DNA from: CBDDCA01 sp965218205
Lineage (GTDB): Bacteria; Spirochaetota; Spirochaetia; WTKD01; G963693115
NCBI GenBank assembly: GCA_965218205.1
Contig: OZ244590.1
Location: forward strand, 1,984,001 to 2,048,000
Direction: 5' to 3'
DNA length: 64,000 bases
The stretch's first letter is position 1. Each line of letters starts with the position of its first letter. The notes under the pieces are model-generated. The model was not told the DNA's origin. It did not search any database and worked only from the letters and a program-made list of their open reading frames with translations. Both the position numbers and the translations under genes were made by a program. Of the stretch, positions 18,013 through 27,248 are shown piece by piece.

Positions 18013-21000
18013 ATGAACGATAGCTACAAAAGCAAAGAGCTATACAATATCAAAAAAATCGGGGGGGGGGGGGGGGTACACTCTCGATATAAGCAAAGCA
18101 TAACTCTCGTTGCACTGTTTTTAGTGCTAGCAATAACTACCCTCGTACTCGTAGGATGTTCGGAGGGCAGTAGTAGTTCCTCATCAGGGGGAGGGGTAAC
18201 ACCACCAGTAACCCCGACCCTTGCATCACTGTCCAATGTGCAGATACAAGCAGCAGGCAATGACGGGACGCTCTCGTTACGCTGGCAAGCCCCAAGCGAG
18301 GCTACACATGTAGTCGTAAACGCTACCTCTACTGCACCAGCACAGTCAATACAAGTGCGTATTCCTGCAATAGAATATCGTGCATTGTTTCAACAAGGAC
18401 AATCGTACAAACTCAAAGGCTTACAAGCACTCACCAACTACACTGTAGAGATAGAGGCACAAAAGGACACAGAAGTATCACCAAAAACAACCCGTTCTGT
18501 GACAACACTGATAGATACTACTACCCCACAAGACACATTGACACAGGTAGGCGTGGAGAAGTCGGGGGATGGCATAAAGATAACATGGGACAAAGAGCGA
18601 CTAGCATCAGGCAAGACAGACATAGCAGAAGCAACAATAGTGGTAAAAAGTACGACTGGAGGTACAGTGCTTGCACAAGCTACCGTGCAGAACCTACAGC
18701 AAGGAGAAGTTACGCTTCCAAACATCTCCACGCTTGCAGGCATATCCTATGATGTAGAAATACGCTACAAAGACAGAAATGACAACACAAGCAGTCCTAC
18801 AACAGTACTGACAGGCGTGCAAGCATCAGCACTTTCACAAACAGTAACGCCACTGCCAGAGGCAAACCTTAGCGTAACAGCAAACGATAAAGACAATAGC
18901 CCAGCCGATGAAAGCCTGCTTATTACGTGGGGGAGCTTTGCCTTTGGAACAGGGAGCACAGCAAAAAGCCTCTTAGTACGAGTAACAGCAACCGCAACAC
19001 AGACGATAGTAGCAGAGGAGACAATAAGCAAAGATACCAGTGCAACCAATGTCAGCGGAGCAACTGCACAGGCAAAAGAATACGCTACTGTGTATGTCGC
19101 AAAAGATGGCATAGCACTCACAAAACTCTACGGCACGCTTACGTACAAAGTAGAAGTGTATGTCTCTCAAAACGGAAAGTACTCCACTGCAGTGTCAAAA
19201 GAACAAGCAACAACCGACAAGACAACACAACCAGCGACCAATGTAAGTGCCGTAGGAGGAGCAACAAGCATAGTAGTCATCTGGCAAGCACCCAATGTAC
19301 GAGACTATGCAGGAGTGACTATAACAGCAACAGAGAAAGAGAGCGATAAAGTAGCAAAGACAGTAACAATAACAGACAGAGCAGTACGCAACACGCAAAT
19401 AATAGACCTCAAAGCCACCACCGAGTATACAGTGGCAGTACAATCGCAGGACTATGCAGGCAACAAAGGAACAGAAGCAACAACCACAGTAGATACAGGA
19501 GCAGATAGCACCGTTCCCGATGCAGTAACAAACATACAAGCAAGCTATCCCTTCGTATCAGCAACAAAAGTAGCAACACAAATAACATGGACAGCACCCG
19601 ATGCAACAAAAGCCAAGAACAAAGACATAAAAGAATACAGCATAAGCATACAAGAGAAAGGCACAACTACCACAGTACTGAACGAGAAGAAAATACCCTA
19701 TCCCACAACATCGCTCTCTGTCGAAGCACTCAGTCAAGGCAAAACATACACAGTAACAATACAAGCAATAGACTATGCAGAAAACAAAAGTAGCCAAGCC
19801 ACACAAGACATAACAACACCCACCCCACTCACAGCTCCCTCAGCAGAACTCTTTCAACGCAAGCCCGCCCTCGTTACAACAACAGGAGCAATACAAATAA
19901 AAGCAACCTTTACGCAAGCACCTGGATCAAATACTGGCTCAAATAAGTACTACACCCTGCGTATGTACGACAGCACTACACTGGTAGCAGAAAAAAGCAT
20001 AACAAACCCAGCAACCACCATTAGCTTTGGCATAGCAGATGGCATAGAAGTATCAGCAACACAAGCAACTGCAAAACAATATAGCTTTACGTTTCTCACA
20101 GTAGAACATAACAGAGTAAGCCCCCCAACAACACTCACTGACAAAGTAGCAGTATACGATGAAATATCCACTGTCCCGCCCGCACCAGAAAGCCTCACTC
20201 TGCTTATTGCAGAATCAACAGAAACAAGCGATACCGTACAGTATGAGTTTCAAGCAGGAACAATTACCAACAACCACAAAGCACCCAATGACAGACCACT
20301 CAAACCAGCACAGATACAATACAAAGTATACCTAGTAGCAGGAGACCAGAGTACTAAAACAATAGCAGAAATAAAAGCAATGACAGGAGTACAAACACAA
20401 AACATAGCAGGAAACAGTACCTTACGAGGAACATTTATAGGAACAAAAGGAGCAGTATACACCATAGGCATAGAAGCAATAAATAGCCTGAACCCCTCTA
20501 CCACAAAGAAAGCACAAAGCAAAGACCTCGCACTGATACAAAAACTAGAACTGAGCACCATCCCCACCTCAAAAGCAACAGCCCCTACCTCGTCTTTAGC
20601 AAACAAGCTAGTAGTATCACAATCAACAAACACCACAGGAACAATAAAGCTAGTACTCACGCAATTAAGCACATTTACAGGAGCAAAAAACAAAGACGGC
20701 ACAACAGTAACCAGCAATGATGAGCTAGTATACACCGTGTACGGCTTACAGAAAGACACAACCCCAACAGTAGCAGAAGTACAAAGAGGCAGAAAAGTAA
20801 CTATAGGCAGTGCAAGGAACGGAGTGTACACAGTACCAGCCCTTAGCAGTTTAGGCTTGTCATCAGACACAGCACCAGTAGTAGCAATAAAAGGAGCAAC
20901 AAAGTATCACTTTGTAGTAGAAGTAGCCATAAAAACAGACCCAAGCAAAAAAGCAGTATCGACAGTGGCAACAGTAACAACCGCATCACGAGCGACAGAT

Positions 21001-22638
21001 CCCGCAGAAGTAAGCAACATACAAGTAAAAGGAGTAGAAGGAAGGAATGCAACAGTAACATGGACAGCCCCCAGCCTTACTGCAAGCCACAAAACAGACA
21101 AAGGAGCTACCCTAGCAGTAGCACAAGTATCGTACAAAGTATACAAAGTAGCAAAAAGTGGCAGTACACAAAGGACAATAGCAGAGATAATAATAGCAGC
21201 AGGAGGAAGCCCCACAACAACAGCAGCAGGAACAACCAACAGCACTCTGACAGGATTGACAGTAGGCACAAGCTACGAAATAGTAGTGCAAGCAGTAAAC
21301 AGCACCGATCCCAACAAAGAGTCAAGAGGTGTCCGCAAAGAGTTTATCGCAAAAGAAGCCTATGGAGCACCAGGAAAGCCCACCATACAAGCAAATGCAC
21401 AAGGAACTACCATAGTACTTACCATAACAGCCCCAACCGTGAAAGGAACAACAGAAGACGGAACGACTACTCTCAGAGATAATCAAATAGATTACAAAGT
21501 ATACTATATAGCCTCAAATACAAGCATAAATGGAGCAACAGTAAAAACACAGGCACAAGCAGAAAGCAATGCACAAGTAGGAGCAGAAAAAGACGATGTA
21601 CCAACAGGAGCAACAAGCTATACAATACGCAACCTACGATTGAATACAAAGTACTATATCACCGCAGTAGCAGTAAACAGTCTCAAAAAGACAAAAATAT
21701 CAGCAGAAGCAACAGCAGTCTCTGCCAGCACTCCAGTAGTAGTGATAGGAAATGCTACAAAAGTTTCAGCAACAGTAGGCTCAACACCAACATCAGCACA
21801 TACAACGAGAGTACTTACCAGCATTAGTCCTAGTGGACTATCATTTACCTGTGATGAAAGCACAGTAGATAACAGCACACTCAAACAAGAAACAGGCTTA
21901 ACAGTAACATTTGCAAAAAATACCAATACAGTAACGATAACAGGCACAGCAAATAAATCAAACATACATGATACTGCTATAACTGAGTATAGCTATGGAG
22001 TAGTGGAATGTACCATTACCTCTGCAGGAGCAAACTCGGGACAAAAGGTACTTGCGACTATCAATGTAGAGACAGGGCTAGTGAAACTCCCAAGCGAAGT
22101 AGCGAGCTATTACAGACCAACAACAAAGAAAGCACTGCAAGCTATTATCACTGCAGAAAAAACAAGGCAAGGTTCGGGAGGGAACAGTAACCCTAGCCCT
22201 AACCTCAACATGATAGATACGAGTGCTATTACTGATATGTCTGGTTTATTTCAGGATGATAGTACTTTTAATGGAGACATTACACAGTGGAATACCAGCA
22301 ATGTAACGGATATGACATTAATATTTAATAATGCCAGTAAATTTAATCAAGATATAGGAAGATGGAATATGAGCAGTGTAAAGTATATATATTCTATATT
22401 TCTTGGTGCAAGTGCTTTTAATCAAGACATAGGAGATTGGGATGTACGAAATGTTCGTTATCCTACAAGTGGTCTTCAGACTCAGTATTTATTTACTAAT
22501 GCTAGTAAATTTAATCAAGATTTATCATCGTGGCAATTTTGTAAAGTATCATTGAATCCTAATGATTTCTTCGGTTCAGCTATGGCTGGCAAAAGAGCAC
22601 AATATCCAAAGGTTGGTGGTGCAGCGTGTTCATCATAG
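18013..22638 (+). CDS. Giant Fn3/BspA-repeat surface lipoprotein, copy 2 (poly-G tract in frame, ON)
   Basis: From the ATG at 18013 (ribosome binding site AAGGAG, 7-bp spacing) the product has 1,541 residues: a leader MNDSYKSKELYNIKKI, five or six residues read from 16 consecutive G, then a normal lipoprotein signal (RYKQSITLVALFLVLAITT, lipobox LVGC). A Ser/Gly linker, about a dozen fibronectin-III-like modules, an Ig-like segment and four BspA/DUF285 repeats (from about 22210) follow, ending in Cys-Ser-Ser. Nearly all modules match copies 1 and 4 closely at DNA level. A G-tract of 16 keeps the frame; 14, 15, 17 or 18 would break it. Surface adhesin or antigen is inferred from the family. 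Codons upstream of 18013 in the same frame have no ribosome binding site. Confidence 0.93.
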   Translation: MNDSYKSKELYNIKKIGGGGGVHSRYKQSITLVALFLVLAITTLVLVGCSEGSSSSSSGGGVTPPVTPTLASLSNVQIQAAGNDGTLSLRWQAPSEATHVVVNATSTAPAQSIQVRIPAIEYRALFQQGQSYKLKGLQALTNYTVEIEAQKDTEVSPKTTRSVTTLIDTTTPQDTLTQVGVEKSGDGIKITWDKERLASGKTDIAEATIVVKSTTGGTVLAQATVQNLQQGEVTLPNISTLAGISYDVEIRYKDRNDNTSSPTTVLTGVQASALSQTVTPLPEANLSVTANDKDNSPADESLLITWGSFAFGTGSTAKSLLVRVTATATQTIVAEETISKDTSATNVSGATAQAKEYATVYVAKDGIALTKLYGTLTYKVEVYVSQNGKYSTAVSKEQATTDKTTQPATNVSAVGGATSIVVIWQAPNVRDYAGVTITATEKESDKVAKTVTITDRAVRNTQIIDLKATTEYTVAVQSQDYAGNKGTEATTTVDTGADSTVPDAVTNIQASYPFVSATKVATQITWTAPDATKAKNKDIKEYSISIQEKGTTTTVLNEKKIPYPTTSLSVEALSQGKTYTVTIQAIDYAENKSSQATQDITTPTPLTAPSAELFQRKPALVTTTGAIQIKATFTQAPGSNTGSNKYYTLRMYDSTTLVAEKSITNPATTISFGIADGIEVSATQATAKQYSFTFLTVEHNRVSPPTTLTDKVAVYDEISTVPPAPESLTLLIAESTETSDTVQYEFQAGTITNNHKAPNDRPLKPAQIQYKVYLVAGDQSTKTIAEIKAMTGVQTQNIAGNSTLRGTFIGTKGAVYTIGIEAINSLNPSTTKKAQSKDLALIQKLELSTIPTSKATAPTSSLANKLVVSQSTNTTGTIKLVLTQLSTFTGAKNKDGTTVTSNDELVYTVYGLQKDTTPTVAEVQRGRKVTIGSARNGVYTVPALSSLGLSSDTAPVVAIKGATKYHFVVEVAIKTDPSKKAVSTVATVTTASRATDPAEVSNIQVKGVEGRNATVTWTAPSLTASHKTDKGATLAVAQVSYKVYKVAKSGSTQRTIAEIIIAAGGSPTTTAAGTTNSTLTGLTVGTSYEIVVQAVNSTDPNKESRGVRKEFIAKEAYGAPGKPTIQANAQGTTIVLTITAPTVKGTTEDGTTTLRDNQIDYKVYYIASNTSINGATVKTQAQAESNAQVGAEKDDVPTGATSYTIRNLRLNTKYYITAVAVNSLKKTKISAEATAVSASTPVVVIGNATKVSATVGSTPTSAHTTRVLTSISPSGLSFTCDESTVDNSTLKQETGLTVTFAKNTNTVTITGTANKSNIHDTAITEYSYGVVECTITSAGANSGQKVLATINVETGLVKLPSEVASYYRPTTKKALQAIITAEKTRQGSGGNSNPSPNLNMIDTSAITDMSGLFQDDSTFNGDITQWNTSNVTDMTLIFNNASKFNQDIGRWNMSSVKYIYSIFLGASAFNQDIGDWDVRNVRYPTSGLQTQYLFTNASKFNQDLSSWQFCKVSLNPNDFFGSAMAGKRAQYPKVGGAACSS
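18061..18076 (+). repeat. Poly-G tract (16 G), in frame
   Basis: Sixteen consecutive G between codon 16 of the leader and GTACACTCTCGATATAAGC. The frame past the tract is open, so this copy reads ON. Such homopolymer tracts are known sites of slipped-strand phase variation. Confidence 0.95.
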
Positions 22639-22658
22639 TAGATACATAAAGACACACA

Positions 22659-22696
22659 CCTATAACAAGAAAGGAGCTGTCCTTTCTTGTTATAGG
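22659..22696 (+). terminator. Conserved 3' inverted repeat of lipoprotein copy 2
   Basis: Perfect 17-bp arms, CCTATAACAAGAAAGGA and its complement, with loop GCTG. Compared with the other three copies one base pair of the stem changed from G-C to A-T on both sides (TATAGC to TATAAC), a compensatory change that keeps the pairing. Confidence 0.65.
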
Positions 22697-22742
22697 CATA
22701 TAAAAAAATCATCAGTATAGGCTAATCTGATATAATAAGAAC

Positions 22743-24194
22743 ATGAACAAAAAAATTGTTCCAAAACTATGGAAAACATTATCAAAAATAAAGAAAGAGC
22801 GTATATTACGAAGATCACAAATTGAAATTGAAAATTACTCTAAGATAGTACTGCCTATTCTCAAAAAAGTACGCGAAGAAGGTGATTCTGCCCTTTTAGA
22901 ATATAGTAAAAAATTTGATACTGTTCATGTTAAGCGTGCACACTTACTCAAAGTAAGCCCTCAAGAACATGAAGAGGCTGAAAAAAATCTCAGTGAAGAG
23001 GTAAAAAAAGCAATACGTTTAGCGTATCAAAATGTATATAATTATCACTTAAAAAATAAGCATGTTCAAAATACTCCCCTAAGTGAAAATGGACAAGGAG
23101 TATTTATTGGATCTATTACCAATCCTATTGATTCGGTAGGATTATATATCCCTCAAGGAAAAGGGAGTTTTCCTTCTATGGTATACATGCTTGCTATCCC
23201 TGCATTGATTGCAGAAGTGCCACGTATTGTCATGGTATCTCCTCCGCTTAAAAACGGAACGCTCGATAGTGCATGTCTTTATGCTGCAAAACTCTGTAAT
23301 ATTCATGAAATATACAAAATAGGAGGAGTACAGTCTATTGCCGCACTCGCCTATGGTACTAAAACAATACCTGCAGTCAACAAAATTATAGGACCAGGCA
23401 GTGCTATAGTAAGTGCAGCAAAGCATTATGTGCGTACATATGTGGATGTGGGGCTTCCTGCTGGCCCATCAGAATCACTTATTATTACCGATGCCACCAC
23501 TCCTGCAGATATTGTAGCGTACGATCTTTGTATTGAAGCAGAACACGGAGAAGATTCAATGGCAATAGTGCTCACTCATAAAAAAGAGTTTGCACATACA
23601 GTGGCAAAACATCTCAACAAGATTATAGAACAAGCTCCGCCATTACAACAAGAAATATTATTAAAAGTCTTTTCAACCTATATTGGAATAATTATCACCA
23701 GTAGCCTCCAAGAATCTATCAATATAAGCAACCTCATAGCCCCAGAACACCTTTTAGTGCATTCCGAATGGCCTTCTAAAATACTGAGCAAAATTACCAA
23801 TGCAGGAGAAATACTTCTTGGCAAGCACAGCCCCTTTAGTATAGCAAACTATATAGCTGGTGCAAATGCAGTACTCCCTACTGGAGGTATGGCACGCAGT
23901 TATTCAGGAGTATCAGTAAAAGACTTTATAAAAGAAAGTGTTATCATTCAAGTTACTCCCAAAGGATTTGAGAAACTTTCTCCGCATGTACAAACATTAG
24001 CAGAATACGAGGGATTTTACTTTCATAAAAAAGCATTAGAATATCGTGAACAACAGAATACTACTTTACAAAAAAATCATAACAAAACAACACCATTGCA
24101 ATCAAAAAAAACAGAAACATTTATACAACGCACTAAGGCATTTAAGACAATAATACAACCAACAGAAGCAAAACCTAAAGATACTCAAAAATAA
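22743..24194 (+). CDS. hisD: Histidinol dehydrogenase-like protein (orphan, altered metal ligands)
   Basis: The 483-residue product aligns along its length with HisD, the NAD-dependent zinc enzyme that oxidises L-histidinol to histidine: RIVMVSPP, KIGGVQSIAALAYGT, IIGPGSAIVSAAK, GLPAGPSESLII, the catalytic EH pair in NLIAPEHLLV and the terminal FHKKALEYR His. However, the zinc-ligand Gln before AEH is Glu here (CIEAEHGEDS), and the usual GDYxAGxNHxLPT reads ANYIAGANAVLPT, so the Asp ligand is Asn and the next His is Ala. About 50 extra Lys/Thr/Gln-rich residues follow the family end. No other his gene is near. It may be a HisD paralogue with changed chemistry. folC starts 2 bp after its stop. 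Confidence 0.8.
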   Translation: MNKKIVPKLWKTLSKIKKERILRRSQIEIENYSKIVLPILKKVREEGDSALLEYSKKFDTVHVKRAHLLKVSPQEHEEAEKNLSEEVKKAIRLAYQNVYNYHLKNKHVQNTPLSENGQGVFIGSITNPIDSVGLYIPQGKGSFPSMVYMLAIPALIAEVPRIVMVSPPLKNGTLDSACLYAAKLCNIHEIYKIGGVQSIAALAYGTKTIPAVNKIIGPGSAIVSAAKHYVRTYVDVGLPAGPSESLIITDATTPADIVAYDLCIEAEHGEDSMAIVLTHKKEFAHTVAKHLNKIIEQAPPLQQEILLKVFSTYIGIIITSSLQESINISNLIAPEHLLVHSEWPSKILSKITNAGEILLGKHSPFSIANYIAGANAVLPTGGMARSYSGVSVKDFIKESVIIQVTPKGFEKLSPHVQTLAEYEGFYFHKKALEYREQQNTTLQKNHNKTTPLQSKKTETFIQRTKAFKTIIQPTEAKPKDTQK

Positions 24195-24196
24195 AG

Positions 24197-25615
24197 GTGT
24201 ATCCCTTGTTTACTACATTACAGCAAGCATTATCATGGATAGAGCAATACGATAACCTAAGATACCAACATACTCCTCATAAACTAAAAAGAATACAAAC
24301 AGTATTAACATTATGCAATAATCCTCATAAGGACCTGAACATTGTTCATATAGCAGGCTCAAAAGGAAAAAGTAGCACTGCCATTGCACTCTCTCATCTA
24401 CTTTGTAAAAACAATTATAGCACGGGACTGTTTAGTTCTCCTCATATTATGCACTACAATGAAAGAATAAAAATCAATGGAAAAAATATAGATACTCCTT
24501 ATTTTCTTTGGGCAATAAATCACCTATACACTCTTATTGAAACATACAACAAAAAGCAAGCAGAAACAACAGCCTTAGCACCCACTATGTTTGAAAAACT
24601 GTTTGCTATTAGCTTGCTTATATTTCAGCAAAAAAAAGTGCAGTGGGCAATAATCGAAGTTGGCATAGGAGGACTTTTTGATACAACAAATGTTATACAG
24701 CCAAAACTAAGCATCATCAGCACCATTGAATACGAACATCGTGCTATATTAGGAAACACGCTAGAAGAAATTGCAGCACAAAAAGCTGGTATCATAAAAA
24801 AAAATACTCCTGTACTCATAGGCAAGCAAGTGTACAAACAAGTACATACAGTGTTTTCTACTGTAGCGTTAGAACATAACGCTCCTTGTTATTTTTTTGC
24901 AGATATAACAAAATACACAATACGCTCATACAGCGATACTGTAGGAAATGTATCCAACTCAAACACAACACATATAGCTATGGAAACTATGCTTAATGGA
25001 ATACTCTCATCATACACAGTACATACACCAAGTATTCTCAAGCCTATTATCGAAAATCAATTACTGGCTTTCTGTGCTTTTCAGATATTACACACACATG
25101 CACAATTACATAGCACTCCATACAAACATAGTAGCTCTACAGTACAATTTTCTCATGAAGTACAAATTCCTTGTCGTGCCGAAATTATATCAGGCATTCC
25201 TCCCCTCTACATAGATATTGCTCATACAGCACAATCACTGCTTGCCAGTCTTGGTATGGCAACACTCCGCTTTACCCCTCTAGTACTCATAATGGGATTA
25301 TCGAAAGATAAGGACCCTGTAGCCATTGTCAATACAATAGCTACCCTCTTGCCTCTCTTTGAAAAAATAATAATCACTACAGCAGGCACCCGAAAACCAA
25401 TGCCTGCAAAAAAACTGTACCTTGCCTGTAAACAAACACAGCCAACACTACAATCCCTTCAATGTATTACAGACTATCATAGAGCATTTCAAAAAGGGCT
25501 TACCATTGCTCATAAAAAAAACGCAATGATAGTCATAGCAGGCTCTACCTATCTTTGTGCTGAACTACGCAAGCAATATGTACAACAACAAAAGGAATAT
25601 AACAATGTCTCTTAA
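24197..25615 (+). CDS. folC: Folylpolyglutamate synthase / dihydrofolate synthase (Mur-ligase family)
   Basis: The 472-residue protein is a Mur-ligase-type ATP-dependent enzyme with an N-terminal FolC layout: a P-loop GSKGKSSTAIALSHLL (usual GTNGKGS), SSPHIMHYNERIKING, EVGIGGLFDTTNVI and EHRAILGNTLEEIAAQKAGI. It adds glutamate to folates and often also makes dihydrofolate. The C-terminal domain carries DIAHTAQSLLASL in place of the usual DGAHNP. The GTG at 24197 is the first start; TTG at 24206 is an alternative better spaced from AAAGG at 24194-24197. Its end overlaps the next gene by 11 bp, so the genes are probably co-translated. Confidence 0.88.
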   Translation: MYPLFTTLQQALSWIEQYDNLRYQHTPHKLKRIQTVLTLCNNPHKDLNIVHIAGSKGKSSTAIALSHLLCKNNYSTGLFSSPHIMHYNERIKINGKNIDTPYFLWAINHLYTLIETYNKKQAETTALAPTMFEKLFAISLLIFQQKKVQWAIIEVGIGGLFDTTNVIQPKLSIISTIEYEHRAILGNTLEEIAAQKAGIIKKNTPVLIGKQVYKQVHTVFSTVALEHNAPCYFFADITKYTIRSYSDTVGNVSNSNTTHIAMETMLNGILSSYTVHTPSILKPIIENQLLAFCAFQILHTHAQLHSTPYKHSSSTVQFSHEVQIPCRAEIISGIPPLYIDIAHTAQSLLASLGMATLRFTPLVLIMGLSKDKDPVAIVNTIATLLPLFEKIIITTAGTRKPMPAKKLYLACKQTQPTLQSLQCITDYHRAFQKGLTIAHKKNAMIVIAGSTYLCAELRKQYVQQQKEYNNVS

Positions 25616-27179
25616 TTGGAAAGAAATTGATCTGATTTTATCAGAACTATCATTTACACAAGGAAAAATACAACAAATACGGCAACCAGAATTTCATACA
25701 TTATACTTAGGCATTTATGCCTCTCATCAGCTACAACACCTTTATTTTTACCTTGCACAAAATACCGTTCGTATACATACAGAAAAACATGCTTCACAAA
25801 AACCTAAAAATCCTCCACGCTTTCAACAACTATTACAATCTCGCCTCGTAGGGGCTACAGTTGAATCGATAGAACATCTCTACAAAGACAGAATGATAGT
25901 ACTTACATGCAAAAAACGATTATCTCATACGCAAGCAGAATACCTGTATTTGTTTGCTCGACTATGGAATAATCAAGCAAATATCATTTTATACGATAAC
26001 AACAATATCATCATTGATGCACTCTACCGCCGTCCTCAAGCAAACATTATGCCCAAAAAACCCATGATAACAATTACCCCACCAACACACACAGAAAAAC
26101 ATATACACACAACAGTACGACAATGGAGCAGAGATGATAATAGCCCGCACCCTTTTAATGATTATATTGCTCAACACTATAGAAAGCTCCGTCAGCAAAC
26201 ATACCTTGAAAAAAAAGAAACACATCTTCTCTCCATTGTACAAAAAGCGTTACCGTACCTAAAAAAAACGCTGAATGCCGTGCAAGAACAAATTGAATAT
26301 CACTCACAGTTTGATATTTCATTGTTTATTGGCAACGAAATATTAGCTCACTTACACAACATAGCCCCACAACAAGAATGGCTGTATATTACTCACTCGC
26401 AAACAAAAGAATCCATCACAGTACATCTTGACACTAGCCTTAGTCCTGCACAAAATGCCGAGAAATATTTTCAAAAATACAAAAAATCAAACAAGAAACT
26501 TGAGACATTAAAAGAAAAGCATATTGATTTAGAACAAAACTACAACAATATACAAAAAGCCCGACAGTTATTATTACAAATACAGCAATATCAGGAGATA
26601 ATAGCAATACAAGAGCATTCTGATACCCCACCACTCAATATTGAAGCTACCTTATATGAAGTAACAAAAATAGTAAAGCATAGTATGTTTGCACATAAAC
26701 TTGATTCTCATTATCTCCTTGACAATGGTAGCAAAGAGTATCAGAAAAAAGCACAACAGCATAGCTCAAATACACAAACACCTGTTGCAAAACAACATAA
26801 GCACATCGGTATTCATATCCATACTGAAAAATATACATTTTTTATAGGAAGAAATGCAAAAGAAAACGATACTCTCCTACGCCATATTGCGCGTGGCAAC
26901 GATATTTGGATGCATGTTCGTGGAACATCGGGGGCTTTTGTGTTTATACGAGCTCTAAATAAACAGGCTATTCCTCTCAATAGACTTGAAACTGCAGCAC
27001 AACTTGCCTGTTTATTTAGTAAATGTGTGCATGGAAACACTGTTGATCTCCATTACACACAAGTGAAATACCTACGAAGAATACCAAAAAAAATAGGGCT
27101 TGTCTCCATACAACGCGACAATGGATTTACCATTGTGTTTAATCGTACTATTGCAAAAGCTATGCTAGCACAGCCCTAA
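25605..27179 (+). CDS. rqcH: NFACT family ribosome quality control protein, RqcH-like
   Basis: From the ATG at 25605 (AAAGGA ribosome binding site) the product has 524 residues. Residues about 1-230 form the NFACT-N domain, with a DR pair in LYKDRMIVLTC like the functional DR motif of RqcH; residues about 230-390 are charged and helical, fitting the coiled-coil arm; the C-terminus is an NFACT-R domain with DIWMHVRGTSGAFVFI. RqcH/Rqc2 binds stalled 50S subunits and adds alanine tails to trapped nascent chains. Older annotation calls such genes fibronectin-binding protein A. The earlier in-frame starts overlap folC more deeply and have no ribosome binding site. Confidence 0.9.
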   Translation: MSLNWKEIDLILSELSFTQGKIQQIRQPEFHTLYLGIYASHQLQHLYFYLAQNTVRIHTEKHASQKPKNPPRFQQLLQSRLVGATVESIEHLYKDRMIVLTCKKRLSHTQAEYLYLFARLWNNQANIILYDNNNIIIDALYRRPQANIMPKKPMITITPPTHTEKHIHTTVRQWSRDDNSPHPFNDYIAQHYRKLRQQTYLEKKETHLLSIVQKALPYLKKTLNAVQEQIEYHSQFDISLFIGNEILAHLHNIAPQQEWLYITHSQTKESITVHLDTSLSPAQNAEKYFQKYKKSNKKLETLKEKHIDLEQNYNNIQKARQLLLQIQQYQEIIAIQEHSDTPPLNIEATLYEVTKIVKHSMFAHKLDSHYLLDNGSKEYQKKAQQHSSNTQTPVAKQHKHIGIHIHTEKYTFFIGRNAKENDTLLRHIARGNDIWMHVRGTSGAFVFIRALNKQAIPLNRLETAAQLACLFSKCVHGNTVDLHYTQVKYLRRIPKKIGLVSIQRDNGFTIVFNRTIAKAMLAQP

Positions 27180-27204
27180 AGATTTTCTTACTGCTCTTAT
27201 GGTT

Positions 27205-27240
27205 CTATAGCAAGAAAGAGTATTTCTTTTCTTGCTATAG
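27205..27240 (-). terminator. Conserved 3' inverted repeat of lipoprotein copy 3
   Basis: Arms CTATAGCAAGAAA and TTTCTTGCTATAG (13 bp, perfect core) lie 9 bp past the stop of copy 3, between the convergent rqcH and copy 3 genes. It matches the hairpins after the other three copies. Confidence 0.6.
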
Positions 27241-27248
27241 GTGTGTTC

